Source: Rhizoclosmatium globosum (lineage: Eukaryota; Chytridiomycota; Chytridiomycetes; Chytridiales; Chytriomycetaceae). Taken from it: a stretch of DNA of 64,000 nucleotides. Made by a program: the position numbers and the translations under genes. Below the pieces are notes generated by a model. It searched no databases. It was given only the letters and a program-made list of their open reading frames with translations, and was not told the origin of the DNA. Every line of letters starts with the position of its first letter. Position 1 is the first letter of the stretch. Below, one piece after another: positions 58,391 to 64,000 of this stretch. Where the stretch lies: positions 124,001-188,000 of the forward strand of contig MCGO01000014.1 of NCBI GenBank assembly GCA_002104985.1, read 5' to 3'.

Positions 58391-59461
58391 ATGTCTGTTG
58401 AAATTCCTGCCTCCCTTTATGCCCTCCTTCAGCAACAAGCCCTCGCATCACAACAACAACAACAAAAACCCATCATTTCCGCATCCGTGGCTGCTGCTCA
58501 GCCAGCTCCACTCAACCCAACCCTCCTGACTTCTGAATCATCCAAAGCTCAATACGTCCTCCGACTTGTTGGTGAGTGGCACTTTCAACGGGATACTTGG
58601 GATACTCATTAACAATCAATTTTGTCATCAGACACCTCTGCCTCCATTATTGAATCTATCTGGCCAACCCAAATTCCACAAGGCGCTGCCAAAGTTCTCC
58701 CATTGAAATTCTTTATTCAAGAAATTCTCCGCCGTTCTAAAACCAGCTGCTGTACTCTCCAACTCGCCCTTTACTACATCATCCGTCTTCGCAACCAGCT
58801 TGCCAAAGATGGTCAATCCTCTGTTCAGCCAGAAATTTCTCTCCTCACCCCACCCGCCTCGCCTTCCTTTGCCAACGAATCAGTTCCAGTCTGTGGACGT
58901 CGCATGTTCTTGACTGCCTTGATTCTTGCAAGCAAATACCTCCAAGACCGCAACTACAGCAACAAGGCATGGTCGAAAATCTCTGGCCTCACAGTTACCG
59001 AAATCAATGCCAACGAATTCAAATTCCTCGGCTTGATTGACTACGAACTGTTTGTCGGACACGAGACCTTTGCCAACTGGACATCTCTGTTGAACACCAA
59101 GATGCAGCAACTCCAACTTGCTCAGAGCCTGCATCTCCAGCAGAAGGCTGCCACCCCACTCTTGTACCAGACTTCCTCTTTGGGAGTCGCTTGCAAGCCG
59201 TGTGACCAGCAAGCCGTTTTTGCCCACCACCAACAATTGCTGTCCTTGCAGTCTTTGGCACACGCTGCCGCCTCTGCTGTTCCACTTGTCGCGACTAAAG
59301 TCAGCGCTCAGCCACCTGCTTCCGTTTCTCCTACTTTGGAGGAGTTTGCGTCGCCAGTGTCTGTTGATGACAATGTTCCTTCGGGAAGTGATTGTGGACT
59401 CAAGAGAGGTCGTAGCTATTGTGACGAGGAGGACTCTTTTGTCAAGAGAGTCTGCTTGTAG
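58391..59461 (+). CDS. Pho85-type (PCL/Pho80-like) cyclin
   Basis: Exons 58391-58571 and 58632-59461, 336 residues. A poly-Gln N-terminal stretch precedes the cyclin box, with family landmarks PLKFFIQEILRRSKTS, CCTLQLALYYIIRL, CGRRMFLTALILASKYLQDRNYSNKAWSKI, EINANEFKFLGLIDYEL. The C terminus is Ala/Gln-rich and ends in a basic stretch. Such cyclins activate the Pho85/CDK5-class kinase in phosphate, glycogen and cell-cycle control. Which subtype is not decided. Confidence 0.88.
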
Positions 59462-59835
59462 CGACGGAAAGGAATGGGGTTTGTTCCATTTGTGTGCTTG
59501 TTTCCCCACCTCCCTTCATTTTTGTTTCCAGTTTGTTTTTTTTCGGCATGGGCGGGAAGGATATGTGTGCTCCTCGATTGGTGTGGTTCTGGGTGTTTGG
59601 AGCTTTGGTTGTTGGTGTGTTGCGAATATGTTGAAGGGATTGACTCTTTTCTACTTCCTTCAGCGTCTTGCATTACCTTCAGCCTTCTACTCTTCTCATT
59701 CTCCTTTATACCCTTCTTGAAGCAACTGTATTTCTTCTCAGCACATTTTTTGTTATGTTTTTCTTTCTTCTCTATTTTTTTCTTGTTGTTGAATGAAAGG
59801 CAGTTGTCAATACGTTTGTGTGGTTAATTCTGGAT

Positions 59836-62031
59836 TTATTGTTGATGTTTGTTCAACAACGCATTCCCTCTTCCCACAAGGCTGACCTCCCGTGGCTCGG
59901 CATCAGACGCCTCAGAATCAGAACGATGGCGATGCTTCCTCGAACTACTACTCTTCTTCTTTGACGACGATTTCTTCTTGCGTCTCTCATCATTCCCCCC
60001 ACCTTCCTCTCCTCCTTCTCCGTCCCTCTCGCGACGTTTCCTACGCCTTTCCCTTCGCTCTTCACTATCTTCCGAACTCCCCTCCGAATCAGACCCACGA
60101 GACCGATGCCGCCTCCTCCGATGCTTACTCCTCTTTTTATCCTTTCCCTCATCCACACCACTACCGCTCACAGACTCCTTTTCAACAACAACAGCAACAG
60201 GACGCCGTTCCACAACTTCAACCACAGGCCGGTTCTGCGACGGAGCAGGTCCACCACTACCACCACCACCAGCGCGATTGTAATACCCAGGCGGGTGATA
60301 ATGCGACTCGTCGCGAACAGGTGGTCGATCATGATGATACCCGTCGTGAGGGGGCCGGTTATTCCAGTCTCGTGGCGGTGGTGGTGGTGGTGCGTCGTAA
60401 TACGGGTCAAACCTAGGTTCTCCCCTAAACGGTGCGCCACCGCCTCCACCGCGAGGGTAATCATACCCACCCCGTCCGCGACCTCGACCGCCCCACCCGC
60501 CTCTTCCACCGCGTCCTGCGTATGGTGGAAAGGTGTGGTCGCGGTCTGAGTATAAGTCTCGGTCACGGTCTGAGTGTGGAGGCCAGTCGCGATCGTGGTT
60601 AGAGTATGGCGGTTGCCAGTCGCGGTCTGGGTATGGATGGTTTGATGGTGGGTATGATGCGTTGTGGGAGTCTTGGTGATGGACTGGACGTGGGGATTTA
60701 GGGGCAGCAGCAGTACTTCCTGTTGTGCTTGATACAGATGGACGGCGTTCTCGTGGCTCCGAAAGAGGTGCGACTGATGGTGGTGCTATTGACGACTGAA
60801 CGTCTTGGAGACCAGGAGGTGCCAAGGAGTCTTCAACGGTAGGTGTAGGTGTTCCATTCATGGCAGGAATAGGTGTAATGGGTGCGGATGGTGGAGGCAT
60901 TGGCATTCCACGACCCATCATTCCAGGATTCATCATGCCACCGCCACGGTTGGCCATAAACCCTCCTCCAACGCCATTATGAACACCTCGATTCATCATC
61001 ATTCCACCACCTCCGCCAGGTCCCATAAACGAATTTCCAGGTTGTGTTCCGCCCATCATCTGATTTCCCATACCACCCATTCCTCCTGTCATTCCCCCAC
61101 CCATCATATTCGGCATCATTGGCATTCCCATTGGATTCATCATTCCACCCGCATTCATTCCTGATTGTTGTTGTTGCTGCATCATATTTTGATTTCCTTG
61201 GCTTGAATCAAAAGGCGCTGGACCTGACGTCGCAAACGCGTGCGGCCTGAAAGAATCATAGAGCGACACACGAACAATTGGTTTCACATTATGCAGTTCA
61301 CTATAATCGGTGATGAGAACCCTCCAGTAAATAAAAGAAAACGACAATTTATACTTGATATCAAAGTACGCTTTTGCAGTGAGCGCGTCCTTGTTGGATT
61401 GAAACACAATTTGCGCAGTTCCTTTTGACTTTCCGTTTCCGCGAAACTCTGCAAATGAAATATCTGAGATGGAGAGGGATTCTTTTGGGATTCCTGAAGA
61501 GAGACAGGCGAGATACAAGTCTTCGTCTGTTGTCCACTGGAAGAGAGAGTTTAACGGGGTTGTGCGGGAGGCAACCAAAGGTTTTCCTCTCACTCACCCA
61601 AGTCAAGTTTTCAAGAACCAATGCACGCATATTTTGAAGCTGTTGCGAAGCCATTTGACTAACATTTTGATGATTATTCCAGTCCACGGATGCATCATTA
61701 GTATCAAAGGATTGCATGGAAGGAGGTTGAGGTTGGAGTTGGGTTGTTGAAGAAGATGACGTGGTTGGTTTATTCACTGCAGAACTTCCAGACCAAGAGG
61801 ATGATGCCAACGTTTCTCCATTTGTCTTTGAAGTTGTTGTTGAATCAATGTTCTTGGAACTTGGTTGCTTGTTGGAGTCAGTTGCTTGGGTTGATGAAGA
61901 GAGCGAGCTTGGGTTTAACAGGTCGTCCTTTAGGGACAGAGTCAGATATGTAGTTTCTTTACTTGAATTCATACACGTACATTTGTGAGAGAGTAGTCAG
62001 CGCTGTCTCCGTAAATGTCAAAGTCGGCCAT
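59836..62031 (-). CDS. CFIm68/CPSF6-like pre-mRNA cleavage factor
   Basis: Exons 61981-62031, 61598-61927, 61355-61536 and 59836-61300, 675 residues. The start MADFDIYGDSADY resembles the acidic CPSF6 N terminus. The RRM is split by introns: LENLTW joined to WTTDEDLYLACL, then FAEFRGNGKSKGTAQIVF and ELHNVKPIV. A Gly/Met/Pro-rich centre and an Arg/Asp- then Lys/Arg/Ser-rich tail (HRRRRHRSRGSDSEG) parallel the Pro-rich and RS parts of CFIm68. With CFIm25 this factor binds UGUA sites and sets poly(A) site choice. The C-terminal RGG and RD repeats may be substrates for the nearby PRMT5. Confidence 0.82.
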
Positions 62032-62219
62032 CAAGAAGGTTAGGCCCTGTCTGTATTGCGATATTAGCATTTCGCTGAATGCAAGTGAAAGTAGTTCTTG
62101 GAACTCATACTCAGAAAGGAACAGAAGTTACCTGTGAGAAAGGAGAAAGGACAGGGATGCTTTGCTTGTTGGTTTTTAAATAAGAAAGAAGAAAGAAGAA
62201 AGAACCAAAGCAAAAAGAA

Positions 62220-62744
62220 ATGAGTCACCGGTGGCAAGTCGCTCTTGACTTGGAATGGTACGACCAGAGCCAGGGCGACCATTTGACAGAAGTCGGACTC
62301 GCCGTCAAGACCGACGCCGGCATCAAACACTTCCATTTCTCAGTCAAAGAGCATTCGCACTTGCTCAGCAGATACGCGCCCTTCAGCAGCTCGGGCTTCG
62401 TATTTGGTGCGACTCAGGTGCTTCCTCTAAAACAAGTAAAGGACAACTTGATCTTCTATTTGACAGGCGGACTGGACAGTGTTGACGTCGATCTTGTCTG
62501 GCACAATCCAGTGCAAGACAGGAAAGTACTGGCAAAGAACGGAATCATCATCAATGAACTGGTTCCTATTGAAAGGCAGTTTGACACGGGTGTCCTGTTT
62601 GGAGGAAAGCCTCGGAAGCTGTCGGCCATCTTGGATGCACTGCAGATTCCGTACTCTAAAGCCGCCCTGCATGATGCCGGCAACGATGCAGCATACACAC
62701 TTTTAGCATATCTCGCCATGAAGCCACTGTTAGATGATGTATAG
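62220..62744 (+). CDS. Gfd2/QIP-type DEDDh 3'-5' exonuclease-like protein
   Basis: Single exon, 174 residues. The start ALDLEWYD gives the first acidic site (D-x-E), TEVGLAV the adjoining strand, VWHNPVQDRKVL the second, and HDAGNDAAYTLLAYLAM the C-terminal H-x4-D signature seen in yeast Gfd2/YDR514C-type and QIP-like RNase-H-fold exonucleases. It is shorter than most such proteins and consists of the fold alone. The substrate is unknown. Confidence 0.75.
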   Translation: MSHRWQVALDLEWYDQSQGDHLTEVGLAVKTDAGIKHFHFSVKEHSHLLSRYAPFSSSGFVFGATQVLPLKQVKDNLIFYLTGGLDSVDVDLVWHNPVQDRKVLAKNGIIINELVPIERQFDTGVLFGGKPRKLSAILDALQIPYSKAALHDAGNDAAYTLLAYLAMKPLLDDV

Positions 62745-62790
62745 AATACAAGTTCTTTCTTTTCTTTTTCCTTCTCAAATCAAACAACAA

Positions 62791-64000
62791 ATGAGTTTGA
62801 GCATCGGGCTTGAGTTGACAGACGTCGATGCCAGCGCCGAGTTGACAGAGACGACCGCGCGTGCCAATGGATTCAGCTTTGGCGGAGTGCACGTTCTTCG
62901 AAGCGAGTCGGCGAAGCGGCGGACGAGTACTAACACTAGTGTTGGTTCGCAGTCGCCGTTTTCATCGACCGAACTTCTTCTTTCAAACGCGGCAAATGCG
63001 CAATTCAACTTTGGGCGCGTGGCCGTTGGTTGCCGCGACTCGGCAAAGTTGGCCGGCACGTGCTTCAAATTGGCCGCGCATCTTGGGTCGGCCGCCGTTG
63101 TGGCCACTTTGACGAAGAAGCTGACTAATGGAGATGCGGTCAATGCCGATGTCGAGGATGCTTTTGCACGAGTCGCCGCGAATCTGGTCGAGGCACTCAG
63201 TTATACTCAGCTGCTGCTTGATGTTGCCTTGGATGATGCTGGTTGGAACTCTTGGAACAAGGTGCGCTGTTTGGCGAACCACAACAAGGCCCTGCTGGTT
63301 GCCTTGCGCTTCACTCAGGATGCTTCTATTCCTGATCACGAAGTTGTGCGTTGGATGGCAGAACCCGTGAAGCTCGTTATTATTCCACATGATGTCTTTC
63401 TCTTCAACAAGAAAAACTACCCCGTTCTCAGCAAGAAGCACCAGCAATGGGTTCATCGTCTGATGGATGTATGTTCTTTCTTGAGTTTTGATGGATACGC
63501 GCATTGACACTTTCCCGTCCAAAGCTCAACTCTAGCATTCAGTTTGTTGTCACTGCACCATCCCGGTCTCCCGTCTCCGAAGAAAACGGAGGATTGTCTG
63601 CGTACAAAATATACATGGATCATTTATACAAGATTCGCCCTGAACCCGGCGTTGTAGACAAATTTGCAGCTGGATATGATGATTATCTACAAGCTCCACT
63701 CCAACCGTTGATGGATCACTTGGAGAGCGCGACATATGAAGTCTTTGAAAAAGATCCCGTCAAGTATCAAGTATGTTATTTCATTATTTTCCTGCCTCAA
63801 ATCTAACACACAGCGAACAATTCCAGCAATACGAACTCGCAATCAAGGCATACCTCACAGACCGCCTCCCCCGCCAAAAAGACTTCCACATTTGCGTCTT
63901 CGGTGCCGGCCGCGGCCCCTTAGTCGACTGTGCCCTTCGCGCATCATCCTCCGTCCCAGGCTCAAACGTCAGAATAACAGCCCTCGAAAAGAACCCAAAC
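62791..64000 (+). CDS. PRMT5: PRMT5 protein arginine methyltransferase (5' part)
   Basis: Exons 62791-63468, 63525-63770 and 63827 to the window end; the 3' part is cut off. The N-terminal TIM-barrel region includes WNSWNKVRCLANHNKALLVAL and EPVKLVIIPHDVFLFN. The Rossmann part begins YQQYELAIKAYLTDRLP, then VFGAGRGPLVDCALRA (SAM motif I, GAGRGPL) and ALEKNPN. PRMT5 makes symmetric dimethylarginine on histones and Sm/RGG proteins. The second acceptor (AAAG before CTCAAC at 63525) was chosen because it keeps the frame. Confidence 0.93.

Noticed and set aside
59849..60549. Long plus-strand frames opposite the CFIm68-like tail
   Set aside because: Low-complexity antisense of RS/RGG codons; the minus-strand gene has an RRM and consistent splicing.

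Overview
The window is 64 kb of a compact fungal nuclear genome. Most genes have short GT-AG introns of about 45-60 bases, and intergenic gaps are often under 150 bases. Fungal families (DUF4246, PMP3, Yta7/ATAD2, Pho85-type cyclin) occur beside genes usual in flagellated or early-diverging fungi: a MAK/ICK-type kinase of the flagellum-length family, a FERM protein, CFIm68 and a TIR-NACHT NLR-like protein. A zoosporic, chytrid-like fungus fits best. This is inferred from gene content, not from a marker gene.

Layout. 0-8.9 kb: end of a VOC protein, a GT31 glycosyltransferase with a PAN domain, a large Yta7/ATAD2 chromatin ATPase, and a divergent URM1 / mitochondrial J-protein pair. 8.9-14.3 kb: a frame-broken DUF4246 gene and two secreted EXORDIUM-like plus PAN proteins. 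15-24 kb: an acidic protein, TatD, two PMP3 genes with tiny first exons, tRNA-Trp, a divergent H4/H3 pair with a symmetric promoter, an intact DUF4246 gene and a RING protein. 24-34 kb: four soluble proteins with SH3 domain pairs, interleaved with glucose-6-phosphate 1-epimerase, DUS2 and a GH35 beta-galactosidase. 34.7-36.3 kb: a PNUTS-like TFIIS-N/CCCH protein. 37.5-46.7 kb: the most unusual block. Three paralogous single-pass membrane proteins (Cys-rich ectodomain, transmembrane helix, C-terminal cytosolic SH3) surround an intact five-exon TIR-TIR-NACHT gene. 46.7-52.9 kb: a FERM protein with a 1.46 kb terminal-inverted-repeat transposon 54 bases upstream of its ATG, two small unknown genes and a secreted zincin-like protease. 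53-64 kb: MAK-type kinase, PlsC acyltransferase, Pho85-type cyclin, CFIm68-like factor, a Gfd2-type exonuclease and the start of PRMT5.

How genes may work together. The 37.5-46.7 kb block looks like a recognition or signalling island: membrane sensors with SH3 tails beside an intracellular NLR-like switch. The other SH3 proteins nearby could be adaptors, but this is inference.

Sequence quality. Several genes (Yta7, one DUF4246, one EXORDIUM-like, RING, two SH3 genes, DUS2) contain places where conserved reading continues in another frame as if one base, usually in a short A/T run, were missing. Neighbouring genes are clean. This looks like consensus error more than gene decay. Intron boundaries given are manual predictions.
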